In this document: one piece after another, positions 41,137-50,611 of the stretch | Position numbering within the stretch: the first letter of the stretch is position 1 | How the letters are laid out: each line of letters opens with the position of its first letter | Source: Bacillus massilinigeriensis | GTDB taxonomy: Bacteria; Bacillota; Bacilli; Bacillales; Cytobacillaceae | Reading direction: 5' to 3' | NCBI RefSeq assembly: GCF_900117315.1 | Contig: NZ_LT630337.1 | Coordinates: 2,923,601 to 2,987,600 of the forward strand | Length of the DNA: 64,000 nucleotides | Made by a program: the position numbers and the translations under genes | Notes under the pieces: model-generated | The model's database searches: none | Seen by the model: the letters and a program-made list of their open reading frames with translations, nothing else | What the model was told of the DNA's origin: nothing

Positions 41137-42168
41137 TCATTTGTTTTGATACAGTTTGGTTAGTAATGTTGAAAAGTCATTGCTAATATATTGAAGCAAA
41201 CTTATCACCCTGGAATACTCCATTCTAGTTGGGCCTAATACCGCAATGGTACCCAATTGTTCGGTACCTATTGAATAGGTCGCTGTGATTAAGCTACAAT
41301 TCTCCATTGCAGAGTTATTATTCTCTTTGCCTATCTTAACATTTATGCCAGATGGGTTACTTCGAATCAATTCATAGAAGCCTTCCTCTTGCTCAATCAT
41401 TTTCATTAGCGTCTTAATTTTAGCAATGTCATGGAATTCTGGTTGCTTTAATATGTTTGTTTTCCCACCAAAAAACATTTTTTCATGAGTTGGAATCTGC
41501 AAAGCTTCAACTATGGAGTTATACATGGATTCATAATTATTAATATGTTGGTGCAATAAAACAGCTATTTCTTTATAGATTTTCCCATTTAGATCCACTA
41601 ATGGGACTCCTACAATCCGATCGTTAATGATATTAACCATTTTCTCAATATCACTTGCATCGATAGTGGAGGGCAAATTAAACATTCTGTTTTCCACATG
41701 ACCAGTATCTGTTACGATAATTGCGATCGCTGTATCCTTATTTAAAGGAACAATTTGTAGCTTCTTCAATTTATTTTCCTTTACGGCTGGGCCTAAAACA
41801 ATAGAAGTATAGTTTGTCAGCTCAGAAAGAATCTTTGCGGATCTTTGGACAATGTTTTCAATTTCAAAAATCCGTTCCGCAAAAATAGACCGTATCGAAT
41901 GAATATCATGGTGATTCAACTTTTGTGGGTGAAGCAGATGATCAACATAATATCGATACCCTAGCTCAGATGGAATTCTCCCGGATGATGTATGAGTTTT
42001 CTCCAGAAAACCGATTTCCTCTAAATCGGCCATATCATTACGAATGGTCGCAGAGCTAAAAGGAATTTCAGGCTTTTTCGACAAGCTTCTAGAACCAATC
42101 GGTTGTGCAGATCGAATAAAATCATCAACAATAACCTGGAATACCAACAATTGTCGTTCTGTTAACAA
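41137..42168 (-). CDS. hrcA: Heat-inducible transcription repressor HrcA
   Basis: 343 residues from a TTG at 42168 giving [17 protein letters not shown], exactly the length of B. subtilis HrcA; GAGGTG lies six bases upstream. The N-terminal winged helix ([41 protein letters not shown] blocks, about 28-75) binds CIRCE. A perfect CIRCE lies just upstream, so the operon is autoregulated and GroEL-dependent, as known in Bacillus. Confidence 0.96.
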   Translation of the reverse strand: MLTERQLLVFQVIVDDFIRSAQPIGSRSLSKKPEIPFSSATIRNDMADLEEIGFLEKTHTSSGRIPSELGYRYYVDHLLHPQKLNHHDIHSIRSIFAERIFEIENIVQRSAKILSELTNYTSIVLGPAVKENKLKKLQIVPLNKDTAIAIIVTDTGHVENRMFNLPSTIDASDIEKMVNIINDRIVGVPLVDLNGKIYKEIAVLLHQHINNYESMYNSIVEALQIPTHEKMFFGGKTNILKQPEFHDIAKIKTLMKMIEQEEGFYELIRSNPSGINVKIGKENNNSAMENCSLITATYSIGTEQLGTIAVLGPTRMEYSRVISLLQYISNDFSTLLTKLYQNK

Positions 42169-42182
42169 GTGAATCACCTCTG

Positions 42183-42209
42183 TTAGCACTCATTGAATCC
42201 GAGTGCTAA
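42183..42209 (-). promoter_or_regulatory. CIRCE operator
   Basis: TTAGCACTC, nine bases, GAGTGCTAA: a perfect match to the CIRCE consensus, 15 bp before the hrcA start. Binding site of HrcA. Confidence 0.97.
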
Positions 42210-42221
42210 TTCTACATATAA

Positions 42222-42249
42222 ATTATCAAATAATAGGGCTCAATGTCAA
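42222..42249 (-). promoter_or_regulatory. SigA promoter of the hrcA operon
   Basis: On the minus strand TTGACA (perfect), 16 bases, GATAAT, directly upstream of CIRCE so that the transcript would start at the operator. Confidence 0.75.
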
Positions 42250-42303
42250 TCATTTGAATCCTATTTCACCTTTTCTTCATAGAGTTCTTATATACGTACT
42301 CAA

Positions 42304-43437
42304 TTAAATAAGAAATTCCTGAAAAACCTCATTACCTAAAAGGCGTCCTTGCTTTGTTAAAGAAATGTTATTCTCTTTGACCTGGAGCAATCCTTGAGTT
42401 TGCAGCTTCTCAATTTGTTTCTTAAACCGTTTAAGGGCGTTTTCGTCAAATTTATGAATAAAATGTTGTACATTTACTCCACTCACTTTTCTCAAACCTA
42501 AAAACATCTCCTCCTCCATACCTTCCTGTTTGGTCACTACATGTTCGTGAAGGATTGGAATCATTCCATGCTGGAGGTCGTTCATATATTTTTTAAGTGG
42601 TCCGTGGTTGGATCTTCGTTTTCCATCAACATAACTGTGCGCACCTGCACCAAAACCGAAATACTCCTCATTATTCCAGTAGGTTAAATTATGCCTGCTT
42701 TCATAGCCTTTTTTGGAAAAATTACTTATCTCATATTGCCCGAAGCCATTTTTCTCCATTTGCTCCATTAATATTTCGTACATTGTTGCTTCGGTGTCTT
42801 CACTAGTGACAGGCAATTTTCCTTTTTGTAATAGATTATAAAAAACAGTTTTAGGTTCAATTATCAGGGAGTATCCCGAATAATGAGGGATATCCAATGT
42901 AAAGGCAGTTTCTAATGTTTGTTTAAAGTCATCCACGGTTTGTCCGGGAAGACTATAAATTAAATCAATGCTAATATTTCGAAACCCTGTCCTTTTTGCT
43001 AAATCTACTGAATGAAATACATCCTGTGCTCGGTGAACCCGACCGATTTTTTTTAATAGTTCGTCATTGAATGACTGAACACCAAAGCTAAGTCGATTGA
43101 CCCCGAAATCATATAATATTTGAAACTTTTCCTTCGAAAGGTCTCCAGGGTTTGCTTCAAATGTATACTCTGTATTTGAATCATATGGAAGATGTTTTTG
43201 AATGATTTCACACAATTTCTTGAGTTGTTTTTCATTTAGAGCAGTCGGGGTTCCTCCCCCAACAAAAATTGATTTAAATACTTTTGTTTGCAAAGGAGCA
43301 AGGGTTAACCTTATTTCTTCCTCGAGTGATAATAAATATTCATCTACTGGCTGACCTTTTAGAAACACTTTATTAAAATCACAATAGTGACAAATATGCT
43401 CACAAAACGGAATATGAATATATGCTGCTTCTATCAT
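42304..43437 (-). CDS. hemW: Coproporphyrinogen III oxidase-like radical-SAM protein HemW
   Basis: 377 residues from the ATG at 43437 (MIEAAYIHIPFC), the start used by relatives; AAAGG lies ten bases upstream. The radical-SAM motif CEHICHYCDF is near residue 12, with GGGTPTAL near 60 and the HemN C-terminal domain after 290. It has the HemW CxxxCxxC-F form, without the fourth cysteine of true HemN, so it is more likely a haem chaperone than an oxidase. Confidence 0.92.
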   Translation of the reverse strand: MIEAAYIHIPFCEHICHYCDFNKVFLKGQPVDEYLLSLEEEIRLTLAPLQTKVFKSIFVGGGTPTALNEKQLKKLCEIIQKHLPYDSNTEYTFEANPGDLSKEKFQILYDFGVNRLSFGVQSFNDELLKKIGRVHRAQDVFHSVDLAKRTGFRNISIDLIYSLPGQTVDDFKQTLETAFTLDIPHYSGYSLIIEPKTVFYNLLQKGKLPVTSEDTEATMYEILMEQMEKNGFGQYEISNFSKKGYESRHNLTYWNNEEYFGFGAGAHSYVDGKRRSNHGPLKKYMNDLQHGMIPILHEHVVTKQEGMEEEMFLGLRKVSGVNVQHFIHKFDENALKRFKKQIEKLQTQGLLQVKENNISLTKQGRLLGNEVFQEFLI

Positions 43438-43526
43438 TTTTTCACGACCTTTAAGATAATAAAAAGAAGGTAGATTCACCTGCTTTTTAACAAGTGTATC
43501 TAACCTCCGTCATATCAATCAACTGA

Positions 43527-45362
43527 TTACTTTTTCGGATTGCTGTCGTCCATTTTCAATACAGCCATGAATGCTTCTTGTGGAACTTCTACAGAACCCA
43601 CCTGCTTCATTCGTTTTTTACCTTCTTTTTGCTTCTCTAGTAGCTTACGTTTACGTGAAATATCTCCGCCATAACATTTCGCTAAAACATTTTTACGCAT
43701 TGCTTTAATGGTTGACCTTGCGACAATCTTTTGACCAATCGCAGCCTGCACAGGAACCTCGAATTGTTGTCTAGGGATTAATTCCTTTAATTTCTCAACA
43801 ATAATTTTTCCCCGTTCATAGGCAAAATCTTTATGAACAATAAAGCTTAACGCGTCTACCTTTTCTGCATTTAGTAGAATATCCATTTTCACTAGCTTAG
43901 ATTCTTTATAACCGATGAGCTCGTAGTCGAAGGATGCGTATCCCTTTGTTGAGGATTTCAATTGGTCAAAAAAGTCATAAACAATTTCAGATAATGGAAT
44001 TTCATAAACGATGCTCACGCGGGTTTCCTCTAAATACTGCATATCGACAAAGATACCCCGTTTTGCCTGACAAAGCTCCATGATTGCCCCGACATAATCA
44101 TTTGGAGCCATCATCGTTGCTTTAACATACGGTTCTTCAACATGTGCGATTTTTTGTGGGTCAGGCATATCAGAAGGATTATCAATTCTAACATCCGATC
44201 CGTCGGTCATGACCACATGATAAATAACGCTAGGTGCGGTTGTAATGAGGTCAATTTTAAATTCACGCTCAATACGCTCCTGAATAATTTCCATATGGAG
44301 CAAGCCTAAGAAGCCACAACGGAAGCCAAAGCCTAACGCTTGGGAGGTTTCAGGTTCGAATTGGAGAGCTGAATCATTCAATTCTAGCTTTTCTAATGCA
44401 TCTCTTAAATCATTAAATTTCGCGCTATCAATTGGATAAAGACCACAATACACCATTGGATTTAATTTTCGGTAGCCTGGTAATGGCTCCGTAGCACCAT
44501 TTTTGACACTCGTAATTGTGTCACCCACTCGGGTATCACCTACATTTTTTATAGAGGCTGTTAAGAAGCCAACATCACCAGCAGATAACTCGTTCGTTGG
44601 AACCTCTTTTGGCGTATAGACTCCAACTTCAGTAACCTCAAATTCTTTACCTGTCGCCATCATCCGTATTTTGTCACCGGCTTTAACCGTACCATCCACT
44701 ACTCGAATATAAGTGACTACTCCACGGTATGCATCATACAGGGAATCAAATATAAGGGCTTTAAATGGTGCATCAGGATCTCCTGTTGGTGCAGGTACCT
44801 TTTCTACTATTTGCTCTAATATATCTTCAATTCCAATTCCTGCTTTAGCAGAAGCAAGAACAGCATCAGATGCATCGAGTCCAATAACTTCCTCTATTTC
44901 ATGACGCACTCTTTCAGGGTCAGCACTTGGTAAATCGATTTTATTGATAACTGGTAGAATCTCCAAATCATTATCTAAGGCTAAATACACATTAGCAAGT
45001 GTTTGGGCTTCAATCCCTTGAGCTGCGTCAACCACAAGGATCGCCCCTTCACAGGCTGCTAAGCTTCTAGATACCTCATAAGTAAAATCGACATGTCCAG
45101 GGGTGTCGATTAAATGAAATGTATAAATCTCTCCATCCTTCGCCTTATATTTCAGTTGGACAGAGTTCAATTTAATCGTAATTCCTCTTTCTCTTTCAAG
45201 ATCCATGGAATCTAATAGCTGATCTTTCATTTCACGAGAAGTTAAGGCATTAGTTTTCTCCAAAATACGATCCGCTAAAGTAGATTTCCCATGATCGATA
45301 TGAGCGATGATGGAAAAATTACGGATTTTCGATTGTCTATTAAGTCTTTCTTCTCTGTTCAT
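43527..45362 (-). CDS. lepA: Elongation factor 4 (LepA)
   Basis: 611 residues. A translational GTPase that back-translocates or aids stalled ribosomes. G motifs: [15 protein letters not shown] near 20, [12 protein letters not shown] near 88, NKIDLPSA near 140. Unique LepA C-terminal domain with [20 protein letters not shown] and the basic end [22 protein letters not shown]. Upstream of hemW, same strand. Confidence 0.98.
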   Translation of the reverse strand: MNREERLNRQSKIRNFSIIAHIDHGKSTLADRILEKTNALTSREMKDQLLDSMDLERERGITIKLNSVQLKYKAKDGEIYTFHLIDTPGHVDFTYEVSRSLAACEGAILVVDAAQGIEAQTLANVYLALDNDLEILPVINKIDLPSADPERVRHEIEEVIGLDASDAVLASAKAGIGIEDILEQIVEKVPAPTGDPDAPFKALIFDSLYDAYRGVVTYIRVVDGTVKAGDKIRMMATGKEFEVTEVGVYTPKEVPTNELSAGDVGFLTASIKNVGDTRVGDTITSVKNGATEPLPGYRKLNPMVYCGLYPIDSAKFNDLRDALEKLELNDSALQFEPETSQALGFGFRCGFLGLLHMEIIQERIEREFKIDLITTAPSVIYHVVMTDGSDVRIDNPSDMPDPQKIAHVEEPYVKATMMAPNDYVGAIMELCQAKRGIFVDMQYLEETRVSIVYEIPLSEIVYDFFDQLKSSTKGYASFDYELIGYKESKLVKMDILLNAEKVDALSFIVHKDFAYERGKIIVEKLKELIPRQQFEVPVQAAIGQKIVARSTIKAMRKNVLAKCYGGDISRKRKLLEKQKEGKKRMKQVGSVEVPQEAFMAVLKMDDSNPKK

Positions 45363-45483
45363 ATCGTTCGTTCACTCCTACTATTTTCGCGCATAATACA
45401 CTATTTTTGATTATATCAAGAGGAGATTCAAGATTCAATCAAAATAGAATTTGGAACTTTCCCCCACTTATAAATAAAACAAT

Positions 45484-45526
45484 GAGGATGCACCCAAAGT
45501 AAAAAGCTTACCTTTGGTACACCCTC
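45484..45526 (-). terminator. Terminator after yqxA
   Basis: GAGGGTGTACCAAAGGTA pairs imperfectly with TACTTTGGGTGCATCCTC, followed by a T-rich tract on the minus strand. It separates spoIIP-yqxA from lepA. Confidence 0.75.
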
Positions 45527-45540
45527 AATCATCGAAAGAA

Positions 45541-45873
45541 CTATATCTCAGATAGAAATATTACTATTTTTTTCGTTACGTTTGATGTCGTATTTGCTAT
45601 TTTTTTTCCCAAAGAAGAAAAGAAGTTATATACCTTCATTTTTTCAAGCTTTTCTCTTTTCTTCTCTATGTCATGGCTGTCAACATCATTTCCTAATAGG
45701 GAAACCTCTAGCTCACCGCCATGATTATTTTGTACGGTCAAGGCACTTTTAAAGTTTTTATCCTCATAACCCTTCATGTTTGAAATTCCTTTATACGCTT
45801 GCTGCATACCGAATAATACAGATAGGAACATAAGGGAGGCAATAAGAATCGATTTGAACATAAACATTTTCAT
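45541..45873 (-). CDS. yqxA: YqxA-like protein (DUF3679)
   Basis: 110 residues from the ATG at 45873, six bases after AAGGTG. A hydrophobic N-terminal helix (about 5-25, FKSILIASLMFLSVLFG) suggests a membrane anchor or signal, then a polar extracytoplasmic domain. The place between spoIIP and lepA is that of B. subtilis yqxA. The function is unknown; cotranscription with spoIIP suggests a sporulation link. Confidence 0.82.
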   Translation of the reverse strand: MKMFMFKSILIASLMFLSVLFGMQQAYKGISNMKGYEDKNFKSALTVQNNHGGELEVSLLGNDVDSHDIEKKREKLEKMKVYNFFSSLGKKIANTTSNVTKKIVIFLSEI

Positions 45874-45903
45874 ATCATTCACCTTTACTTTCGGAGTTGA
45901 TTC

Positions 45904-47106
45904 TTATTCCCCTTCCTCTGAAGCCTCCACTTGGCTATCCACCTTTTCAGCCTGCCAGTAATATTCACTAAATGCATCCGCTATTGCTTCAGCAGAGCGA
46001 TACAGCTCTTCGAAGGTATTATCGACTCCACCAAATTCGATTAAGATTGCATTACTAGATAATTCTTGGTTATATTTCCCATTATTCCCAGGGCCACCTT
46101 GTTTTAAAACACCACGGCTAAGCCCCTTATATTTTTTTTGAAGAATCTTATGCAGCTCCCCGGCGAGCTTCGCATTCTTTTCAAAATTAGGATTTTCAGC
46201 ACCAATGACAAAGGCCACTTTTGCATAGGATTCACCATTAATCTTCATTGTTGTATGCTTCTTTCTTCTTGCATCTCTGTGAATATCAATTAAATACGAT
46301 AAATCCCTATTTTGTGCTAATGCAGCCTTTACAATTTTTCCGGATTCCTCATATGATGCACCATGAAGCTTCTTTTTCTTTATCAGAATGGCATGAATGT
46401 CTGTCTTATCAAGTGTCGTACCAATACCTTTCGATTCTAATTCTTCCTTAAGCTTATCGCCTATTTTTGTCACGTTGATTTTCGAATGATAGGCCTGGTT
46501 AGGGTTTGTTACCCCTTTTAAATAAGGAAGATATGACTCGGTATTATGTGAAAAGTATAAATAGACGACCTTTTTTTTGCCCGTTGATAACGGCGGGGTT
46601 GATGATTGGTTATTTTTTGTATCTTCAATATCATCGGTATTTTGTAATGTTGCTTCTTTTTCAGCGGTTAAAATTTCTAATGGTGGGGAGGATTCAATGG
46701 GCATATTCGTATAATTCGTACCTTCCCCTGCAATGAGTATCTTCCCATCAAATTGATAAAATCCAGGAAGCTCTCTTCCTAATAAGCTTCTCGGGTCATT
46801 TAAATTCACATTTGTTGATAAAGCAAACATAATATTTGCAAGCCTTGGAGTTGAAGAAACTTGTGGGGATGTTTCTAAGAATGCATGGTTTTCAGATCCT
46901 AGCAATTGATAGAGCATACCACTTGTTATGTTGGCAGCAACGGTATTAACAGATGAAGACTTTAACTGATAAGCCGATTTAAATGATGTTAAGACTCCAC
47001 TAATAGAAAATAGTAGGAGGATAAATAGGAAAAAGGCAATAAATATTTTGATTAAACTTGACCCTTGTATGGTAATCATTACATTAGGCGGTCTATTAGA
47101 TTTCAT
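45904..47106 (-). CDS. spoIIP: Stage II sporulation protein P (peptidoglycan amidase)
   Basis: 400 residues. One N-terminal membrane helix (about 18-40, IKIFIAFFLFILLLFSISG). The catalytic domain starts near 175 with VYLYFSHNTESYLPYL (zinc His), then IDIHRDARRKKHT near 270 and ILIEFGGVDNTFEEL near 362. With SpoIID and SpoIIM it thins septal peptidoglycan to drive engulfment. It follows gpr, as in B. subtilis. Confidence 0.96.
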   Translation of the reverse strand: MKSNRPPNVMITIQGSSLIKIFIAFFLFILLLFSISGVLTSFKSAYQLKSSSVNTVAANITSGMLYQLLGSENHAFLETSPQVSSTPRLANIMFALSTNVNLNDPRSLLGRELPGFYQFDGKILIAGEGTNYTNMPIESSPPLEILTAEKEATLQNTDDIEDTKNNQSSTPPLSTGKKKVVYLYFSHNTESYLPYLKGVTNPNQAYHSKINVTKIGDKLKEELESKGIGTTLDKTDIHAILIKKKKLHGASYEESGKIVKAALAQNRDLSYLIDIHRDARRKKHTTMKINGESYAKVAFVIGAENPNFEKNAKLAGELHKILQKKYKGLSRGVLKQGGPGNNGKYNQELSSNAILIEFGGVDNTFEELYRSAEAIADAFSEYYWQAEKVDSQVEASEEGE

Positions 47107-47217
47107 CGTTCCACCTCACAAACTAGTCTAGTAAATGATATGACTTTACTAGAAAAGATAGAACTCCATCTTTGCAATTTCTTATCTTACAGACTAACTA
47201 TGATAGAAAAATGTCAG

Positions 47218-48342
47218 TTACCTTGTATAAAAACCAGCGTTTTCTTGATCAATTGAATGATGAAGAGCAGCATTTAATCCATTGGCTATCAGATTGGCCA
47301 TGTCTTCAATAAACACATCCACTTCCTTAGGAGTGACCATTAGGTTATGCCCTAGTGGGGAAAGCACCTCATATATTAATTTCCTTTTTTCTTCTTCAGG
47401 GAGCGTACCAATCATCCCTAGAAATGTTTTTCGATGCTCTTCTTCAGGGAGATCTTCTTCCGTAAGCTTCTTTCTTTTTCCAAAGGTCATACCAGCAGGT
47501 GCTAGTGAACGAGAAGGTCTATTTCCTTCACGCATTTCCTTTCCAAAATGCTTTAATATGTAATCGATGGTATCACTAGTAATCGAAACAGCATCTACAA
47601 CTGTCGGAATCCCTATGGCGAAAACCGGAATTCCCAACGTTTCTTTGCTTAATTCTTTTCTTTTATTGCCAACTCCAGATCCAGGATGTATCCCTGTATC
47701 AGAAATTTGAATTGTTGAGTTAACTCTTTCAATTGATCTGGAAGCAAGGGCATCAATGGCTATGACAAAATCTGGCTTTGATTTTTCAACCACACCCATG
47801 ATGATGTCGCTTGTCTCTATACCTGTTAATCCCATAACTCCTGGCGCCAACGCACTTACTGGTCGAAATCCCTTTTCAACACTTTCTGGCTGAAGCTCAT
47901 AAAGATGCCGCGTAACCAAAAGATTTTCACAAACCTGAGGTCCAAGAGCATCAGGAGTGACATTCCAATTCCCGAGTCCCACGACTAAACAGGAGGCATC
48001 TTCAGTGATTCCGTGCCCTTTTAAAAAGAGAGCAAACTCACTTGCGAATACTTCCTCTACTTTTTTTTGCAGCTCCGTATCTTGTCCACGAATTCCTACT
48101 ACTTCAATTGTTAAATAGGATCCAGCCTTTTTTCCAATTTGCTCCTCGCCTGCTTTCGTAATTTCCACTAGGGAAATTTTCATATCATTATTTTCCTTTT
48201 CTTTAATAATGACACCCTCAATTTGAGATAAATCTTCACCATGCTGGACTGATTTAGACCTTTCATCAATAACCATTTCTCTAGCCTCTACTGCAAGATC
48301 TGTTCGAATGGAATATTTACTTAAATCAATGGATTTTTTCAC
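47218..48342 (-). CDS. gpr: Germination protease Gpr
   Basis: 374 residues, GTG start with GGAGG seven bases upstream. Gpr degrades small acid-soluble spore proteins during germination. It is made as a zymogen with a short N-terminal propeptide; the cleavage area is near [10 protein letters not shown]. Aspartic-like core segments [17 protein letters not shown] near 120 and [22 protein letters not shown] split near 190 are conserved. A SigF/SigG-like promoter lies about 45 bp upstream. Confidence 0.96.
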   Translation of the reverse strand: MKKSIDLSKYSIRTDLAVEAREMVIDERSKSVQHGEDLSQIEGVIIKEKENNDMKISLVEITKAGEEQIGKKAGSYLTIEVVGIRGQDTELQKKVEEVFASEFALFLKGHGITEDASCLVVGLGNWNVTPDALGPQVCENLLVTRHLYELQPESVEKGFRPVSALAPGVMGLTGIETSDIIMGVVEKSKPDFVIAIDALASRSIERVNSTIQISDTGIHPGSGVGNKRKELSKETLGIPVFAIGIPTVVDAVSITSDTIDYILKHFGKEMREGNRPSRSLAPAGMTFGKRKKLTEEDLPEEEHRKTFLGMIGTLPEEEKRKLIYEVLSPLGHNLMVTPKEVDVFIEDMANLIANGLNAALHHSIDQENAGFYTR

Positions 48343-48386
48343 ACAAAGTCCTCCGAATCATTAATAGTTCTAATAAGAATATGTCT

Positions 48387-48419
48387 TATTTTCTCCTTTT
48401 CCAATTATTTCATTCATGC
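48387..48419 (-). promoter_or_regulatory. Candidate forespore promoter of gpr
   Basis: On the minus strand GGAGAAAATA fits the SigF -10 pattern GGnRAnAnTW at every position. GCATG, 18 bases upstream, matches 4 of 5 of GYWTA and all of the SigG -35 pattern GHATR, but spacing is two bases off for SigF. Confidence 0.4.
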
Positions 48420-48459
48420 TCACATTATTAACTCTTTCAAGCAAATTCGGCGGATAGTC

Positions 48460-48488
48460 TTGCAATAATGTGTTTCGTTTGATAGAAT
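48460..48488 (+). promoter_or_regulatory. SigA promoter of rpsT
   Basis: TTGCAA, 17 bases, TAGAAT; about 80 bp before the rpsT ATG, leaving a leader of roughly 75 nt. Confidence 0.65.
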
Positions 48489-48525
48489 ATCACTTGTTCT
48501 TCATTTATGTTAATGAACGTGAAAG

Positions 48526-48559
48526 TCGAGTTATATAGTCTCGAGTGTTTTTTTAGGGA
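48526..48559 (+). promoter_or_regulatory. Possible leader hairpin of rpsT
   Basis: TCGAG and CTCGA pair across nine bases and are followed by GTGTTTTTTT, immediately before the AGGGAGG of rpsT. It looks like a weak terminator or translational control hairpin in the leader. Confidence 0.35.
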
Positions 48560-48569
48560 GGTGAATGGA

Positions 48570-48836
48570 ATGCCAAACATTAAATCTGCTATTAAACGTG
48601 TGAAAACTAACGAAGGTCGTAATGCTCAAAACGCAACTGTTAAATCTGCAATGCGTACTGCTGTAAAAAAAGTTGACGCTGCTATCGTAAACAATGATGC
48701 TGCTGCTGCTAAAGAATCTTTCGTTGAAGCTGCTAGAAAATTAGATAAAGCTGCTGCAAAAGGTCTTATCCATAAAAACGCTGCTGCTCGTAAAAAATCT
48801 CGTTTATCTAAGAAATTAAACTCTTTAAATGCATAA
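48570..48836 (+). CDS. rpsT: 30S ribosomal protein S20
   Basis: 88 residues from the ATG at 48570, which follows AGGGAGGTG; upstream in-frame codons belong to the leader. Sequence [16 protein letters not shown] and the long helical [21 protein letters not shown] region are S20 hallmarks. Codon use is strongly biased to GCT, AAA and CGT, as in highly expressed genes. It is on the plus strand, divergent from gpr and convergent with holA. Confidence 0.97.
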   Translation: MPNIKSAIKRVKTNEGRNAQNATVKSAMRTAVKKVDAAIVNNDAAAAKESFVEAARKLDKAAAKGLIHKNAAARKKSRLSKKLNSLNA

Positions 48837-48845
48837 TCGAAACAT

Positions 48846-48880
48846 GAGGCTGACCATGAAATGGATCAAGCCTCTTTTTT
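48846..48880 (+). terminator. Terminator of rpsT
   Basis: GAGGCT with AGCCTC, inner CCAT/ATGG, followed by TTTTTT. Confidence 0.88.
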
Positions 48881-48892
48881 ATTACTGAAAAC

Positions 48893-48950
48893 AAAAAACA
48901 AGGAATGTTTCATAAGGAGTAAGCACCCTGTGAAACATTCCTTGTTTTTT
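48893..48950. terminator. Terminator of holA
   Basis: A perfect 20 bp inverted repeat (AAGGAATGTTTCA core with TGAAACATTCCTT) with an 18-base loop and A6/T6 flanks on either strand. It should work for holA on the minus strand and back up rpsT on the plus strand. Confidence 0.9.
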
Positions 48951-49974
48951 ATACTCGGGCATCATGTAGATGGAAAAGAAACATCTCAATCGGCATTTCC
49001 TTATTCATTGCACCCGTTTTCATTTGATAGTCAGCATCTGAAAGCATATTCATAATTTTGACTAATTCCTCATCCTTAAACATCCTTGCTTGTCCTGCAG
49101 CAAGTTTTATGCGAAACGGATGTACCTTTAAGTACCCCGCAATTTGCTGCTGGCCATAGCCTCTCCTGCTTAATTCCTTGACTTGATAGATTAATCTAAA
49201 TTGACTCGTAATGACTGCCAAAATTTTAATTGGCTCCTCTTTTTGCTTCAACAAGTCATAGTAAATTCTTAATGCTTCATCGATTTGCCGCTGAACAACC
49301 TTTTCGACCAAAGTGAAAATATTTTGTTCTAATGACCTGGATACTAATTTCTCAACGGTCTCCACATTTATTCGATTGTTCTCACCGGAATACAAGGCTA
49401 ATTTATCAAGTTCACTTGTTAACATAAATAAATTATTTCCAGCTAAAGTAATCATAAGCTCAATGGCTTTATCATCGATTTGAACATGGTTATAGCTCGC
49501 TCTTTGTTTAATCCACCCAATAAGTTCACGTTCATTAAGCTTTTTCGCCTCGAAGGTTTGTCCAACTCTCTTTAATTCTTTCGTTAACTTCTTTCTTTCA
49601 TCTAACTTTTCATAAGGTCCAGTAAACACCACAATGGAAAAAGGAGAGGGTTTTTTTAGATAGGCTTCCAGTTTGGAAAGATTATGCTCCACTTTATCCT
49701 TTTTCTTTTCTGCTGTTAAAAAATATGGATTATTGACAAAAATGAGCCTTTTATCCCCTAGGAATGGAAGAGTCTCTGCCTCTTCTAAGACAGCATCAAT
49801 GGGAGTCTCTTCTAAATCATAAGATGATAAATTAAACTCTGTATCCTCCCCCTCTAGAACATGACTGGTTAATAATTGTTTTATTTCATTTATAAGAAAG
49901 GCTTCCGTTCCATATAATAGGTAAATTGAAGAGAATTGCTTCTTTTTAATCTCTTTCCACATGTCCAAAATCAA
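48949..49974 (-). CDS. holA: DNA polymerase III delta subunit
   Basis: 341 residues. Delta opens the sliding clamp for the clamp loader. The N-terminal AAA-like domain starts KKKQFSSIYLLYGTEAFLINEI and includes LPFLGDKRLIFVNNPYFL near 75; the C-terminal collar domain follows after 210. The TTG at 49974 has GGAG nine bases upstream; the ATG at 49962 would remove four residues. In B. subtilis this is yqeN, opposite rpsT and yqzM. Confidence 0.93.
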   Translation of the reverse strand: MILDMWKEIKKKQFSSIYLLYGTEAFLINEIKQLLTSHVLEGEDTEFNLSSYDLEETPIDAVLEEAETLPFLGDKRLIFVNNPYFLTAEKKKDKVEHNLSKLEAYLKKPSPFSIVVFTGPYEKLDERKKLTKELKRVGQTFEAKKLNERELIGWIKQRASYNHVQIDDKAIELMITLAGNNLFMLTSELDKLALYSGENNRINVETVEKLVSRSLEQNIFTLVEKVVQRQIDEALRIYYDLLKQKEEPIKILAVITSQFRLIYQVKELSRRGYGQQQIAGYLKVHPFRIKLAAGQARMFKDEELVKIMNMLSDADYQMKTGAMNKEMPIEMFLFHLHDARV

Positions 49975-50099
49975 TTGATTACGCTCCGTTCTCTAAAAAT
50001 ATCCTATTATTAATCCTAAATAAGCTTGGACATTTTGACAAGAGCAAAAAAAGACTTCCACAAATTTCATCTAATATTATTGTTAAAAAACATATTAAA

Positions 50100-50131
50100 G
50101 GGAATTGGTTGACCACTTAACACCAATTCCC
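50100..50131. other. Inverted repeat 1 in the holA-yqzM interval
   Basis: GGGAATTGG and CCAATTCCC form a perfect 9 bp stem with a 14-base loop. No T-run follows on either strand. The interval 49975-50331 (357 bp) holds this, a second hairpin and the divergent promoters, but no gene I can see. Confidence 0.6.
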
Positions 50132-50145
50132 AAATCTATATTGAA

Positions 50146-50183
50146 CGCTGCCATGTAAGGCCTAGGATACTTACATGACAGCG
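50146..50183. other. Inverted repeat 2 in the holA-yqzM interval
   Basis: CGCTGCCATGTAAG and CTTACATGACAGCG pair over 14 positions with one mismatch and a 10-base loop. Again without a T-run. Confidence 0.6.
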
Positions 50184-50331
50184 GTTAAGCCTGTTTGTAA
50201 CAATTATTTTTACCTCATGAATGTAAACTATTTGTGACAACTCTTGTCATTATAGGAAAAGGGTTTTATAGAAGATATAGATTTTTTTAATTATTTCGCT
50301 TATACTATAAAGGAAATAGGGGGGGTAGACT

Positions 50332-50466
50332 GTGAACGAATTTGAACAAAATGTACAAAGCAAACGTAATGATGCGGTTGATTCTGGTGTAGGATTTATT
50401 GTCTCCTTTGGTTTCTTTGCTACATTATTTATTATTGCTACAGTCATTTTCTTGGTCGGCGCTTAA
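50332..50466 (+). CDS. yqzM: Small membrane protein YqzM
   Basis: 44 residues: MNEFEQNVQSKRNDAVDSG followed by one membrane helix ending FLVGA. This is the conserved YqzM of Bacillus, found at the same place beside comEC. GTG start with a GGGGGGG run six bases upstream. The single C-terminal helix (about 20-42) would leave a short charged N-terminus in the cytosol. Function unknown. Confidence 0.85.
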   Translation: MNEFEQNVQSKRNDAVDSGVGFIVSFGFFATLFIIATVIFLVGA

Positions 50467-50496
50467 TACATACAATGACTCACGTAGCTTCTTTTT

Positions 50497-50528
50497 AAGA
50501 CTGCTTGATTTCAGCAGTCTTTTTTTTA
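50497..50528 (+). terminator. Terminator of yqzM
   Basis: AAGACTGCT with AGCAGTCTT around a five-base loop, followed by T8. Confidence 0.9.
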
Positions 50529-50611
50529 TGCCTATAATTGTTTCTCATGCTAGACAATCTTGTTAAAGTTGTTCACTTGTGGGAGTAAGATGTTATGAAC
50601 TATGTGATATT

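Noticed and set aside
50250-50447. 65-codon minus-strand ORF
   Set aside because: It is antisense to yqzM, which is a known conserved small gene with a good ribosome binding site.
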